64,000 nucleotides of DNA from Takakia lepidozioides (Eukaryota > Streptophyta > Takakiopsida > Takakiales > Takakiaceae): positions 19,592,001 to 19,656,000 of the forward strand of contig CM060733.1 in assembly GCA_030704615.1 (NCBI GenBank), read 5' to 3'. A model generated the notes under the pieces. It had not been told where the DNA came from and ran no database searches. It saw only the letters and a list, made by a program, of their open reading frames with translations. Shown piece after piece: positions 23,415-36,830 of the stretch. The translations under genes were made by a program, and so were the position numbers. The number at the start of each line of letters is the position of its first letter. Positions within the stretch are counted from its first letter, which is position 1.

Positions 23415-25190
23415 CCAAGAAGGGCTCGACCAACCCTTAATCCAAAGACCCTCCTTTGTTCGCTTATTTCTGAAGTCTGGTGATCTTGAACTTCTCTGTG
23501 AAAACCACCAGGCAGCTGAGCAGCGGTAGCTTCAACCATCGCCTAGCATAGACCAGGCTACAACCAAATAACAAGGAACAAACCATGAGCAACCTACTTC
23601 CATGTTTCATCCCATACAAACACGGAAGAACAATCTAAAACCAGCCTGTTGCTGCTCTTATCAGACAGGAGAGCGAAATTGGAAACAATGACATACAATC
23701 CAGTCCACAAAACATCAACATGAGACTGACAGAGTCTTTTATGGTCTAAATGAAGATGTCTTCACCTTATTAAACCTGTTGTCCCACCACTGTGAAGGAT
23801 CGGAGAAGAAATCCTGCCATAGCTCATCTCCCGTAGGAGAACTAACACCCAGACATAGATTATTAGCAGCACTACCGCTATGAATCTTGTTGAGACGCGA
23901 TACCATTAAACTCTCTCTTTATCTCTCTCCCTGCCACTAGGAAGCCTATTGCCCTTGGGTGGACTTGACATGGGAGTAGATAAATGTCTCTGTGACTAAA
24001 TGCCACCCTTGTGACCTCGTGCCTATGTTTGTTTTGACCCGAAGCACTCTGCTTCGGGTATGGTAGTACATCGGATTTGGTTGGAGGAAACGGAGCCTCT
24101 CCCTCTTCAGAATACTTATGTCCACGCAGGCCATTCCCTGCAGCTCCTTTGGACTGATGATCTCTGAATGATAACATCCCTACCAGCGCCTCTGCTGAAA
24201 CTGGGCAGTTGCATGCTCGGCACCTGGGCTAGGGTTTGCCCTTGTGATCAAACTTCAAACCTTTAGCCCGCTAAAAATGTGAAAATTCTCTGGATACTAC
24301 TGTTTGTCCGTTTGCAGTTTGTACTCCCCAGGGTGATTCCTGGGAACTGGACATTATGCCAGACTTAGAGCTAGACTTAGAGCTTCGTGTGTGGTTTATG
24401 GGGTGAATCCCAGGATGGACGATGTGTCCTTGAAAAGTATTTGCTCAAATTCAGGCTTGGATCATGTGGCTGAGAGCGCCATCTCCAAACTTGCCAGAGG
24501 TGAGGTGCATTGAAGGCGACAATGTCTAAGAATGCTACAAGTAGAGATTGACTGCAAAATAATCTCAGAGAAGTTCAACTTTGACTCGTTGGAGAACGAT
24601 CTAGACATTGGTGATTCTATGAGTCACTCGGGGAAGATAGTCGAGGATGGCGACTTGAAAGTGAAAGTTTCCAATCCGTTTGAAGTTCTGGAAGAGATTG
24701 CCACAAAGAGAATGGCTATGCGTGCAGGAATTGATCAATGCGTGAATGCTGCAGGATATGATTGAGCGCGCCAATCCTCAAAGTCTCCTGACACAAAGCC
24801 TACACTCGGACGATCCCCGCAAAGCTCATCAGTCCATGGTAAATTAACATTTTGGATTTGTTCGAAGCATGTTTTTAATGATTCTAACACAGACCTCCTC
24901 TGGCTGCTAGTGTTGTTGGAGAAGTGCCTAGTGCTGTCTTATCCTGACAATCATGCTAACTGATTACGAACAAGGGGACTTTCCAATTCACTTTCTGTTC
25001 GGAAGTACGTATTGTTTGATTTGAAGTTTGACTTTAGATCCTGCTTGTTCATCTGAGAAGAAATTTTACATTGAGCTTTCAGCTCATTTTGTGTAGCATT
25101 TTGTGTAGCATTTCCTCCTGTGGCTTCCTCCACAATCTCCTCCACCAGCAGACAGGAGCCGGGATGGGTGACACACCTGAGGGAACCCAT
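23415..25190. other. Upstream region of PPR gene 2 and unassigned sequence
   Basis: A small open stretch at 24420-24765 (+) includes VSNPFEVLEEIATKRMAMRA, vaguely like retroelement debris but not assignable. No other gene is supported. Confidence 0.35.
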
Positions 25191-28100
25191 CTAGTTGGAG
25201 GAGAATGACGTACGAGGGGATTTGTGACGACTGAGCAAGGTGCTGGTGGTCTTTTTGGTGTCTCGCAGAACTCGACTTGCCTCTGCCAAGAAGTCATCTT
25301 GTTCTTGCAGACACAATGATGCCTGAAAGTGCCCAAAACAATAGTTTAAGGTGAGTCTCCGAGACCTCAAGTTGTCTTCTACCTCAAGTTTAGTTTTCAA
25401 ACATACAAAAGGGTACACCATGACACAAGCTAAGGTCCTGTTTAACACTATCCACGTGTTGTGAATGTGGCCACAGTTCTAGCACGATTGCGCTCAGATT
25501 ATCGACTGGTTGATGAGGATAGGGGTTGTATCCGTTACAGATCTAGTGTTGAAAAGGCTGCCAGAATATCTGTGAGAGTAGCAAGCTGCAGAGCCGTGAA
25601 GACGACCTAACATCCTGGGTTTGCTACCCAGGAAACCAGTAGGTATCTTACCGCCTGAATTTAACATTCTAAAATTCTAGGGAGGTTAGTGAGCCGGAGG
25701 TTGTAGTTGGTCTCCTAGTAATCAGGGGCTCCTTTTTAGCCTACATTCTGTAGAGGTACACAGTGTTGGGTATTCGGAATGCAAGCATCCGGTCTCATGG
25801 AGCAGGATGGAGCAGGATGGAGCAGGATTTGTGCTTTCATCGATTCGGGGAGAAAGCTTCCTATACATTGCTTAAAGTCCTTTCTTTGTGAGAGGAGTAC
25901 CAAAATGTTTTCCACTTGATAGTGCCTTGAACCATCCAACATGTGTGCTCTGTTTGAAATGAATGGAGGTAATAGCCCACTCATTTGTTGGCCTCCCGTA
26001 CCCTCTTGCATGGAAGCGATGGTGTCATATCTGCACCACCAGAACCATGCTAATTGTTAGTAGCCTTCTCTCTTCCTCCTCTAACCAACTGAGGAATAAA
26101 ACTTTCCTGAACATGGTGTGACATGGGTGAGGATCTTAAGGATGATCTGAAGGGCCTACCTACCCTCGGCACTAGACTGAAACTCAGAGTGAGGAGTCTA
26201 CCTTTGAACAAAAAACAGATGTAGAGAGCAAGGGGAGTTTGTCAGTGCCCAATGCGGGGGCGGCCTGAAGACAATATCCATTTTCTGATACAATGTCATT
26301 CTCTTCAGAGAGGTACGCTGTTCAGGACCGTGAAGAATGTAGTCCCTGCACCTCTGTTCACCAACTTTCAAAATCTCAAGGCTGAGCCCAAAGCCCTGGC
26401 CCTGTTGGGGTCTAATTGCTGGGTAGCTCACACACAGCAGATTGATGCTTGTGTAAAGGCATTTCTAGAGAAATCTGGAAGGCCCAAACCAATTGTTTAT
26501 GCCGAGGTAAGTCCCACTACTGGAGTGTGCCCCTCACAAAGGTAGTGTCTGTTGTCTGTTACCTCTCCCTCCTCTCTCTAGAACCATCCTTTGGTCCTCC
26601 CTTGGATTTGATTGATATATGTAATATATATGTATGGTTTCAGAGTACCATGTCTTTTTTGCCTCTCTCACTCCCCTGATGGGCCCTCGGACCTCTACCT
26701 CTCTCTCTCTCTCCCTCCCTCGTTTCGCCCAAACTAAGCACAGAGTCTATGGCCACAAGGCTATGGCAAACATCTTATGAGTACATTCTCTCCTTCTCGT
26801 TTTCTCTTTTGTTCTGTTTGTGTTGGGTCCCTTGGGCCTCATGCAGACACAATAAATGTGATTTTCTGCTTCTCTCATTTTTCTGAATCTAAGCTGCGAT
26901 GGAGTTGCACCACATCGGGTACAGTTATTTGTCTTCCCTCTCAGCAACACCTCCCACCAATAGGTGCAATCTCCTCGAAAATCATGTCACTTCTCTATCA
27001 CTTAGATCCCCTCCCCTTATGCTTGCCTATTCCTTTCGGAAACGTACATGCATGTCTCCCAAACATCAACATTGCTTCATTAAAGGTTTGTTCAAGCTGA
27101 GAAAGGTTCTAATAATGATTATGTTCCCCAAGAGGAATCAGACCTGGATGAGATATTCTTGAGCTGGGCTCTTTGTTCAAGGACAGAGCGCGGTGAAGTA
27201 CGGGAGGTTCTGAATCCCTGACATACATCAAGATTCATCTCTCTCTTCTGAAGGGACAGCTCTTGCCTCTCAAGGGCCAGCTTTAGTCTCTCTTCACTGT
27301 TCTCTCTCTTCAACTCCATGAACTCTTTTTCAGCCAGCAGTGAAAGTGACGATGATACTGAGGTAGGGTGCCTCAGCAAAGTGTGGCGAGGGAAACACTG
27401 CAAGGCCCACAAAAACCAACATATAAGTGCGATGTACATTAAATTATCATCAACTTCCAGGTCTTCTTAGTCTGTCCTTTAGAAAATATTTCAAAGGTGC
27501 CTTTCTGTCTGATACTTATGTAGGGAGTTCTTGTCTGCCTCCATCTGCTGCTGGCCTTGCTCTGTTGTTCCTTCGGCCTTGTGCCTGTGCCTGTGGCAGA
27601 TGCATTACGTCCTGTTTCCAGAGTCTTTGTGGCCTTATAATGATCCTGCCGATTTATCCTTTCAGGTCCTTGAGATGTGTGTGAGTGCAAGGGTCCATGT
27701 AAGTAGGATATATTTGGGTGTTGGTAGGAAGCAATAGTTTGGCTGCCTCCTTCCCCAAGTAACATCTCTTGGCTGCTAAAGTCACATGGCATAACTGGGT
27801 TTACAAAAGTCATTTGGATTCTATCTCTGGATGTCCAGATAGAAGGGAGGTTGAGTCCTCAAGTTGGGTTTTAAGATGATCTCATTTGTTGTTGTATGAG
27901 GTCATCAAAGGAGTCCGTAAGGCTCAGGCAAGGGCTGATGCAGGACTAGCTGTCAAAATCCTGGATTAGGTGTGGGTTCCTTTTGAAGTACACAAGCAGA
28001 GTAGAGAGGAAACAAACAAACAGACAAACAGACAGAGATATAACTTGGAGAGAGAGGAAGATGAAGTCCACCTGAAGACCAAAGGCTTGCAGAGTGGTGG

Positions 28101-31100
28101 TGTTGCTTTTGAAGGCGTGGCATTGGAGTTCAAGCTCATGCCTGGCCTCTTCCACTTCTTGTGCGATTTTGACAGCCATGTCCTTAGCATGCGCCAGTTG
28201 CGAGCGTTGTTTTGCCATTTCCTCAACATCTGAAGACACAATATTTGAAGTGCTGAGAGGTTGATGTTGCACAGAACCCATGTGCACGTGAGTGAACTAC
28301 AACAGAAAGAAACTAAAAATTTATTATGTTGGTGGGAGGTCCAAAGGCCCAAGAGACACGAGTAGAAAAATACTGTAGAACCTAAAATACCACAGAAACT
28401 AAAGAGGCTCATGTTGCACGAAGGCATAAGCACCCCAAAATTGCCTATTTTTCTGGCGTGAGAAGTAAATGGTTTTTCCTCTCCACTTTGCCTGTGGCGA
28501 AATTGGCAGGCCCTATCCTCAGCGGTTTGGTCATTTTGTCTTTCTGTCTCAATCTGTAGGGTGTGGAATTGATCTTTGAAATCACCCAGGCCCAATGAAA
28601 GGAGGAAAGATAGAAACTTCACATTGTCCCATGGTAGCTGGGTGGGAAAGTGGGTGGGGGTTATATTGTGTCGACATTCCGTGCCACATTTGGTTTGTAC
28701 ATTATTCCACTAACCCCTCCAGCTCTGGTTGGGGTGTCAACCTACAAGGGTTTTGAAAGTACCATTTCATGTCATTTCATTTCTTTAACTCTTACCCTTT
28801 CTAGGTTCCGAAGCTTCTGGATGTGAATGTTTTTTATCAGTAATATGATCAACATTTTTGTCCGTGCAGTGTGTTCTGGGAGGTTTCCCCCTTTCATTGC
28901 AAGAGAGAGGGAAGAAGAAAATCATTGCCTCCAGAGGGAGAGAAGACTGAATTTATAACTTCCAAAGAAATGAAATGGTACTTTATAATGTCCACGGAAA
29001 GCTCAAAGAGCTTATGGGACGAGGAAGCAAGAAACAAGAAAGAGAGAGGGGCCACAAGCAGCCCAAAAGAAACTATTGCAGAAGGGATTGCCTTAGAGTC
29101 AAGAAAGAAAGAAAGAAATTTTATAATGTCCACAGGGGTCCTAAGGGCATATGGACAAAATAGAACAAGAATAATCCAGAGAGATTCATTTTCCATAATG
29201 CTCACCAGACTGCATATGAGAAGCATGGTCCAACTTGTGTTTCTGAAGAGCCGAGTCAGCCAGGGTTGTTTGCTCCTTCACATGCAGGAGTGCGTCCCGT
29301 TCTGCTGCAATCTCTTTCCTTTCCTGCCATTAAGTGTCTGTCTCCATCAGAGGGAGGGACAGGGAAGTAGCTGTCAATGTACCGGTACGTCGAAGTCTGA
29401 TTGATTTGGTCATTAATAGTGTTTGAAAACTGACCATTGGGGCTTGGATTTGATTTAGTAGGGTTGATTTAGTAGTCCAAAGTAGATAAGTGTGTAAAAG
29501 AAAGGGATGGTGGGTACCCTATCCCTCCTGGCCCTCTCCCCCTCACACTGCAATCAACATCAAAGGTGGAGATTGTCCATGTACTTGACATGGTAGCCAA
29601 CAAGTTGTAAGCCAACAGTGGAGTGAAACTCCTGACCCATGAAAAGGCCTTCTAGGCACACAAAGCACAAGGGTAGGGGGTGTAAATGCACCTCCATCGA
29701 TTTGGCGACAAAGGTTGACTTTTCAAGAAGACACAGGTTGTGCATCTCCTCTAGTTTCTGCCGTGCAGTTGCAAGATCAGCCAGAGATTGTGTTCGTTCA
29801 GCCTCCAGTGATTCCTGTGAATTGGCCAGCATAGCTTTATGTGAGAACACATGGTTTCTATTGAAGCATTTGCATGAGGTTCAAAGCTTCAAACTGCAAT
29901 ATAAGTAAATCCTACTACTGAAGTGAGCCCGCACAAAGGTAGTGTCTGTTCCCTCTTGCTCTGTCCAAACTGGGCGTAGGGTCTATGGCCACAAGGCTAT
30001 GGCAAACGTCTTATGAGTACATTCTATAATTTGGACCTCACACTATTGCCTTATATTTAAAATTTGCTTGAACCTCTTCTTCTGGCAGACAGATTTTCCC
30101 GTTATCTTTGTAGTACCGATTCGAGCAAGAGATTAGGATACCCGCAATGATTGAAGGTGAAAATGTTCCTGGTGAAAGCACTTCTTTTCATCGAGTTGCA
30201 TTGCATTCATCTCCTTCAAACCAGCATCCAGCTTGCTCACCAGCACCTCCAACTGCAATCCCAACAATGGCCACCTCATCACCACCTGCTGTCCATAGAT
30301 AAGGTGCAAGGTCTTTGGGAATCTGGCCACCAGCAGTCTGTACAGCACCTCGAAAAGTAAGAGTGCAAGATAACAGCTGCACCACTCGAAACATTCCAAA
30401 CTGATGTATGGGGCCTCTGGGCCATCATAGTTAATAATTAAGAGGGTCAAAATAATATGATAGATCAGTATGCAACTCATTACACTGCTCTTAGTAGAGA
30501 ATTGTGGTTTCGCCTTGGATGAACACAACTTTGGCTTGTACCTGCCTCCGGATGTGATCTGACTGCACCCCTCCCTCACTCCAGCAGGCTTTGCCTCCTC
30601 CAACAGAAGTGCTCAAGGAGTCCATTGAAGTTGCCTTGTCTTTGTTGCACAGCTCCCTGTCAGTTGCCTTTGATTCTTGTACAACTTGTTCCCCAGCTGA
30701 CCGCTCATCTGCTTTACTTGCCAATTGCACTAGCATCTCCATTATGGTCTTCTGATCCACAGAGACTCGCCTCTACAAGTAGTGAAGAAGTGGAAGGACT
30801 CAGGGTAATGTCTAGAAGTCCTGCTGTTGTGAGTCAGTAGCGTTTTAGCTGTGCAAACATTTGAAACACATACATTCCTGCATTGTGCTGTTATCATGCT
30901 TGTGGGGGATTGAGTACAGTTCCTCAGGAATTACAATAAGACTACATTTGGAGTGGATGGATTACAAAGTTCAGTTATTAGTCATAAGGTACACAATAGG
31001 TGGTTCTATCATTTACCTCAATGGTGAGGTGTCTTTCCTTGCCTGCAAGATCCCATGCATGCATTTCCTTAAGGATCTGCATCTGTATCCACACCCTCAC

Positions 31101-34100
31101 TTGGTAGCTTAGACTCTCAAATTCTCTCCCTGCTTCATCAAACTGAGGAGACATCTATGTTACATATAAAGCTAGAGCAAACACAGTCTAAAGTGTACAT
31201 TAACTGTGTGCATGAAAATTAGTGTGTGACTTGTGGTGCATGTCACAATATCACTGGGTAATTCTTGATGAGGGTGTTCTCAAGGCACCCCTATCATCAA
31301 AGTGTGGCTGTTGGTCCTTCAGCTGGCATCTGTGGGGAAATTGTGGCAGAAGCAGAAACTAGAAATGGCGTTATAATATATGCTTGATATATCACTGCTT
31401 ATGGAATCGGGAGACTTGCCTTGTATCTGGATCTGTTAACATGATTTGCAAATGAAGTATCTGATGTATACCATGTCTGAAATCTAAATGTGCCCTACCT
31501 CTTGCTCATGAATCCTTTTCAATGAATCGAGCTTCTCCTCAGCCAGAATGGAGCTGTTTCTGAGCTGCTGGACCTCTGACGAGAGCTGGGCAGCGAGGTG
31601 CTGCGTCTCCTCTCTTTCCTCCCTGACTATGTCCATATCTGACATGTCCCTCTCCAATCTCAACCGTTCGCTCTCAAGTCGCAAGATCTAATAGTAAGAT
31701 GAAAGAAGTCTTAGAATTGGAGCCCAATGTTTGATCCCAAACCTTAAGGTTTTGGAAGGCCAGATCTCCTGCAGGTTCCTACAGTTCTTTGCAGTGCCTG
31801 AATTGCGATCCTGTTGATTTATTTAAGTTAACTATGTCATTTCTCTTGTAGCGAGGCTCTCAAGAGAAAGACAGTTTCTGAAGGACCTTTGACGTCTGTC
31901 ACTAATCAGAGGCTCCATTTTATTGCTCAACACCTGAGTTGACGCACTGTCAATCAGTCTTGCAAGCATACAGAAATACAAACAGATATTACCTCTTCCT
32001 TTAGACCGATGTTCTCATCTCTAAGATTTTTCATCTCACTTGCAAAGCTCTCTTTCTCACTCTCTGCTGCTGCCCTGGCTGACGAGGCTTGCCTCAGTTC
32101 CTCACCAAGGGCTCCTTTCTCCTTCTTGCCCCGTTCCACCAGCTCCTCTATTTCTCTTTCAAAATTCATCTTTCCAAAACCAAGCTCTGACTGCAAGTAT
32201 CATTGCATTGTACAGTTATGGATTGCATCAGATATTGCACTAGCAGTGTCACCTCACTGTCAGATGAACTGCCTTTCACAAAGGCAAGTGCTACTTTGAG
32301 ACGAGGCTATGGGTTAGACATACGGTATGTACTTGATGTGATTGTGTTGTGGTGGACTACCATATCTTGGCATCCCTTCACCAAAAACACCATACCACTG
32401 TCAGTCAGTCTTGCAAACATGCAGATATTACAAACAGATATTACCTCTTTCTTTAGACCGATGTTCTCATCTCTAAGATTTTTCATCTCACTTGCAAAGC
32501 TCTCTTTCTCACTCTCTGCTGCTGCTCTGACTGCAGGTATCATTCCATCATATAATTAGAGATGCATCAGATACTGCACTCTTAGTGTCAGCTCACTGTC
32601 AGATGAACTGCCTTTCACAAAGGCAAGTGCTACTTTGAGATGAGGTTATGGGTTAGACATACTGCATGTATTTGATGAGATTGTGTCATGGTGGACTATC
32701 ATATCTTTGCATCCTTCTACCAAAAACACCATACCCTGCTATCAGGATACCTTAGTCTGTTAGGTTTGGACAATGTATTGGCAGCATTACCTGTAGATGG
32801 TTTCTCTCAGCTATCAGTTGATCCATCAATGGCACCTCTCGCTTGACCTCAAAAAACGAATCTCCCTCTTTCTTTCCTGCATTTTCTGCCTCAAGTCCGC
32901 AGGATAAGCTCTCTGTAACCTGCAACAGAAAGCAGTTGTGATACACAAGAAAGCTCAAACAATATTTCCTGGACATACTCGTTTACTGACTGATCGACAT
33001 CTTGTGGACATCCATTGTAGGCTTCACCAAGGAGGCTTCATGGCATCAAGTCAGATAGCAAATAGTAAGGAAGCACCTGGCCATCTGTTGTGGAGCCTCC
33101 AGTAGATCTGTGCCATGACTGGAACGTCAAGTGTGGCTGAGAATGTACTCATAAGCATTGTTTGGCGTAGCCTTGTGACCATAGACCCCGCACCCAGTTT
33201 GTGAAACTGGGCAGAACCAGGTGTGTTTGTGAAATGAAATGAAATGAAATGAGAAATGATTTGAAATGGTCCTTTTATAACGTCAACGGAAAGAAAGGGA
33301 AGATGAAGATGGAGATAGAGAAGCTGAGTAGGACAGGTCAAAGGTTTTGACCAGTGGATTGGGGCCTTTGCTTGAGAAATAACAAGTGACAAGCTGGATC
33401 AGTTTAACTGCATGCACCAGGACAGCTTTTGAGCTACCTGATGATTTAAATCTTCAAACAAAGGAGCCCAGGAAAGCACATAATTAAAGGAATTAAGTTG
33501 CGGAGTACAAGAACAGCTTTTGAGAGGGGTCTGGTCTTTTACAAACCTGTTGCGGCAAGGGTTGCTGACTCTCCAGACTCCAGAAGGGTTTCCCTGAACT
33601 TGCCTGCTCTCCAAAACATCCTGCACACATAAAAACTTCTGTTGTTGAAGTTTGAAGTTCTTTGGTTTTGCAGCCTGTTTAGCCCATGGTGTAACGGTGT
33701 GTCTTTTTTGTCACTACCTGTTTCCTCTCATTTTCTCAATTGATGCGCAGACAGTTTCTCTCATTACCAAGGCAATGCCCACTACATGAGCAAGCCTAAT
33801 TAATGAAAGTGGTGGGCAAAACTCTGCTCTTTCTAGTATCCTGCCCATCCCGGTCAAATGGCCACATGGTGGGGAAGCAAGGTTATTGAGTACATTCTTC
33901 TTCGCTCTAGTACCTCCTTGTAAGAATAAAGTCTCTTCAGTAGGGCACCTAGGTACAATATTGAAAGAAATTTACAAAGTCACAGATAGAATCGTTATTC
34001 TGCACCATTTGAGGTATTGGTGCCTGAACTTTGCCGTTCTACTTGGGGCCACATGGATAGTTTTATTGAACATCTTTTGTGTACAGTTGGCACTGTACTG

Positions 34101-35376
34101 CTGCTTGTCATCAGCAGATTCTCGTAAATGCTCTCATCACCTCTCATGGCTCGCGTACGTGTTGGGTTGTAAAAATCAAAATCTGGGATTTCTCTGATTG
34201 TCACTCCTTCATCAGCTCTATCACATGAGCGTGGTCTCGGCGCAAAGTTTATAGCACTTTTGCATCTGCCAGCAAAGGATGGTTTTCGTGTCCCGATACA
34301 AAGGATTGAAGGTTGGGATGCTTCAAATCCTGATGGGAACTCCACCTTGAGATTTGAGCATTCACGCGGTTCTCCACAACTTGTGCGAGCTGTGTGTTCA
34401 ATTCTCTCCCTCTCTAAGGATTCGTTGGTCCCTTCGGACACCATCAGCGACACGTCTGAATCCCTACACTCATCATCCTTCATGACACGAGTGTTAGCTT
34501 CTAGGTGTTGGACTCGATAGGTTTTTCATTTTTCATGTAAGTGTTACTACAGAGATTCACAGAGCAGTACAGCAACGGAGATAAGTTTGCAGCTGCAGGT
34601 CAAGTACATGCTCTCGCCAAGGTGGTGACCGGGCACTTGCCAGCTGGGGTACTGCATATCTTGATCCAGCACCCCCATCTCTTCTGCCGCATCTTTGGCA
34701 TGTCACTGCAAGGATTTCCACCAGACGAATGAGTAACCTTGAATGTTGCAGCTCAGATATGAACCTTGTAAGCAATTTGTAGACCCAAATTCTGGCATGG
34801 TAGGGTACTGAATCGATGGTGCTTGACTTTAGTAACTTGGAAGGGCAGTTTCCACATGTACCTGCCTTCTTCTCCTCAGACGACCGTTCCAGCCTTTTCA
34901 TGTCGGACTCCTGACACCACCTTCTCGCAAGCAGGTGTGAGTTGTTGGGAAGGGCTTTAGCTTCGAGCTCAGCAGGAACTCGAGAGTCCTGCCTCGGCGA
35001 GAATGCTCTTGGGCGACAGTGCTTAAACTCCTCTCTGATGGATCAAGCAACTATAAAGCTTAGGAAGTACGATTGACACGATGTCCATTTGGAGCTCAAC
35101 AATACCCCCCCCCTGCAGTCCTCCACCTATCCTCTTCGTCATGTTTTACTATGTTCAGTAAGCCTCTCAAGAGGCTGGTTATGAGACTTACGGGTGGCAG
35201 TTACTCGTTCCATGAAAGTCGTTCATCTTTAAGCCAGCGTCAGGTAACAAGAGCAGTGATTTGACATCAGCATCCGCTGCAAAGGTATCCCCTGTTTCAA
35301 TCTTGTGCCGACTGTCCCTGAAATCGATATCTGTGCCATTGCATGTGTAGCTTGAACTTCCAGTGCACTCGTCCAT
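25191..35376 (-). CDS. Long coiled-coil protein, 16 exons, possibly FBF1-like
   Basis: Sixteen exons join in phase to 862 residues: 35376-35192, 35034-34862, 34705-34637, 34500-34099, 33620-33547, 32919-32791, 32190-31993, 31687-31499, 31142-31017, 30772-30542, 30252-30142, 29814-29692, 29323-29206, 28229-28072, 27397-27227 and 25322-25191. The first ~300 residues are polar and non-repetitive. From about residue 300 onward it is almost entirely heptad-like, for example NFEREIEELVERGKKEKGAL, ESERLRLERDMSDMDIVREE and EEMAKQRSQLAHAKDMAVKI, ending FLAEASRVLRDTKKTTSTLL. Exons 3, 4 and 15 are the least certain; exon 15 may use another donor near 27144. The layout (disordered N-terminus, long C-terminal coil, short charged end) resembles Fas-binding factor 1, a basal-body transition-fibre protein kept in plants with swimming sperm, but I cannot confirm this and other coiled-coil families fit. 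Three introns contain LINE copies. Confidence 0.6.
26110..26815 (+). mobile_element. LINE copy in last intron of the coiled-coil gene
   Basis: The coding part at 26118-26510 includes FLEKSGRPKPI and QQIDACVKAF, and the 3' end is GGCCACAAGGCTATGGCAAA followed by GAGTACATTCTCTCC near 26780. In this copy the second Cys of the CX2C motif has become Arg (CPMRG) and a stop is present at the equivalent of position 350 of the first copy. Antisense to the host gene. Confidence 0.75.
28740..29170. repeat. Inverted pair of LINE-associated 5' modules
   Basis: At 28755-28790 (+) and at 28965-29035 (inverted) lies the module seen at 150-240: runs of ATTTC or GAAAT words, then ACTTTATAATGTCCACGGAA and GCTTATGGGACGA. 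A shorter third match is at 29120-29135. It lies in an intron of the coiled-coil gene. Confidence 0.5.
29900..30030 (+). mobile_element. LINE 3'-end fragment in intron 11 of the coiled-coil gene
   Basis: Contains CCAAACTGGGCGTAGGGTCT, GGCCACAAGGCTATGGCAAA and CTTATGAGTACATTCT. Only the last ~130 bp of the element are present. Antisense to the host gene. Confidence 0.7.
31945..32741 (-). repeat. Tandem duplication including coding exon 7 of the coiled-coil gene
   Basis: Unit 1 (about 31945-32397) and unit 2 (about 32398-32741) share flanking intron sequence such as GATGAACTGCCTTTCACAAA and CCAAAAACACCATACC. Unit 1 contains the intact 198-bp exon 32190-31993. Unit 2 contains only 86 bp of it, 112 bp being deleted between short AGC repeats. 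The splice borders of the short copy survive, but including it would shift the frame. Confidence 0.85.
33125..33310 (-). mobile_element. LINE 3'-end joined to its 5' module, intron 5 of the coiled-coil gene
   Basis: On the reverse strand the 5' module (GACGTTATAAAAGGACC near 33280) is followed by the terminal segment with GGTCACAAGGCTACGCCAAA and GAGTACATTCTC. The reverse-transcriptase part is missing, giving a short internally deleted form of about 190 bp. Confidence 0.6.
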
Positions 35377-35976
35377 TCTCGCTGCTTTCTACGCACTCAC
35401 GATACAATTTGCATAACATGTGATGACATTCAGCACCTTGCTTCCGAAGCGAAAGCTATCTGATTGCTTGACGATTGAAGCAACATGGATTCTGTAAACT
35501 GGGTTTGAGCCTCAAGGAATTTCTCCACATCCCTCGACTCTGAATGGAAGATGGGTCCATCATTTTATTTACTAGTTTTTCTTTATTTGTATTCACGAGT
35601 GTGGGAAGGGAGTGAAGGAAAAACCTGTGTCAAGGAACATGGCATCAAGAAGGCCCTGGTCTCCGATACAGGGATTTGGATTCCTCGTGGCTGTGGTGGT
35701 GTGGCTGTACTCTCACAGTAGCACGATCACCTGCTCACCCACACCATGAAGCCCGGTGGTGAATTCTACCCGGTTTTGTTTCTGCATCTGAACGCGTTTG
35801 CATTGTATGCGGTAGTGCAGACAGAGGTTTTCTTTCCACATTATGCATATTTCTTCTATCTGTGTACATTTAGCCGGTCCGTAAGTACTTCTCTAAAACA
35901 ATGTCATCGGCTAGGCTCTTATCTGTCATGGACCTTCCTCTCCCACCGAGTCAGTATCATCATCGGAGAGGTAATT
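35377..35976. promoter_or_regulatory. Upstream region of the coiled-coil gene
   Basis: Contains by position the promoter and leader of the minus-strand gene beginning at 35376. No defined element seen. Confidence 0.3.
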
Positions 35977-36310
35977 CTCTGACCAAAACTTTACACTAGT
36001 AACTGTCTCAGCACGAAGAAGAAATTTCTGAGCGTCAGTTTGTTTCCATGTATCGAGGCAAAGAGTCTGATGAGAAAGAAGAACGCACCATAGAGTGAGG
36101 GAGGGAGTTGCCTATGAAGGAGTGCTGTCCAAGATCCCAGTGTCTCTGACCAAAACTTTACACTAGTAACTGTCTCAGCACGAAGAAGAAATTTCTGAGC
36201 GTCAGTTTGTTTCCATGTATCGAGGCAAAGAGTCTGATGAGAAAGAAGAACGCACCATAGAGTGAGGGAGGGAGTTGCCTATGAAGGAGTGCTGTCCAAG
36301 ATCCCAGTGT
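35977..36310. repeat. Perfect direct tandem duplication, 167-bp unit, two copies
   Basis: Copy 1 is 35977-36143, copy 2 is 36144-36310, both starting CTCTGACCAAAACTTTACAC and ending near GATCCCAGTGT. I see no differences between them. No gene lies in it. Confidence 0.95.
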
Positions 36311-36830
36311 CTCTTTAAAGTGTAGGACTTAGCTCCATAGTGGGATTACCATTGCTCGACCACCAGGACTCGTATGATCAGTGATAACCGAAAGGATGGA
36401 TCTAATCACGAAGTGCTAATCTCGAAAGGATACGCGGCATTAGAGGTAATCAAAAGATGCGTCTGTTGAAGATGTAGCTATTGGGACATTTCCTCTGTTT
36501 CTTATTATCCAATTAAATAAAAGCTCACCTGGGTTCCATCAGTTACGAGGAGCAGTGTAGCACACTGTCTTTCTGTATGAGCAATTCAATGCGACTCAAA
36601 CTTGATAAAAACTGTCAAATTAGCTCAAACATCATAACAATACAGAACATTTGAAAGCCATCAACAATCCTCATGAAGGAGAGATCTCATTTGCTGTATT
36701 CAGATGACAATTGTCTCAAGGTTATAGTATACATTTGCATGCATGTCAACAAGTTAGGGCTTGCATGATCTCGGTGTTTCAAGGGAAAGATCCAAATCTA
36801 CAAATTGGTTTCCCTTTCGAAAGATGCATG
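36311..36830. other. Intergenic stretch, downstream of ATP synthase subunit g gene
   Basis: No feature other than the probable 3' UTR of the neighbouring minus-strand gene. Confidence 0.4.
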
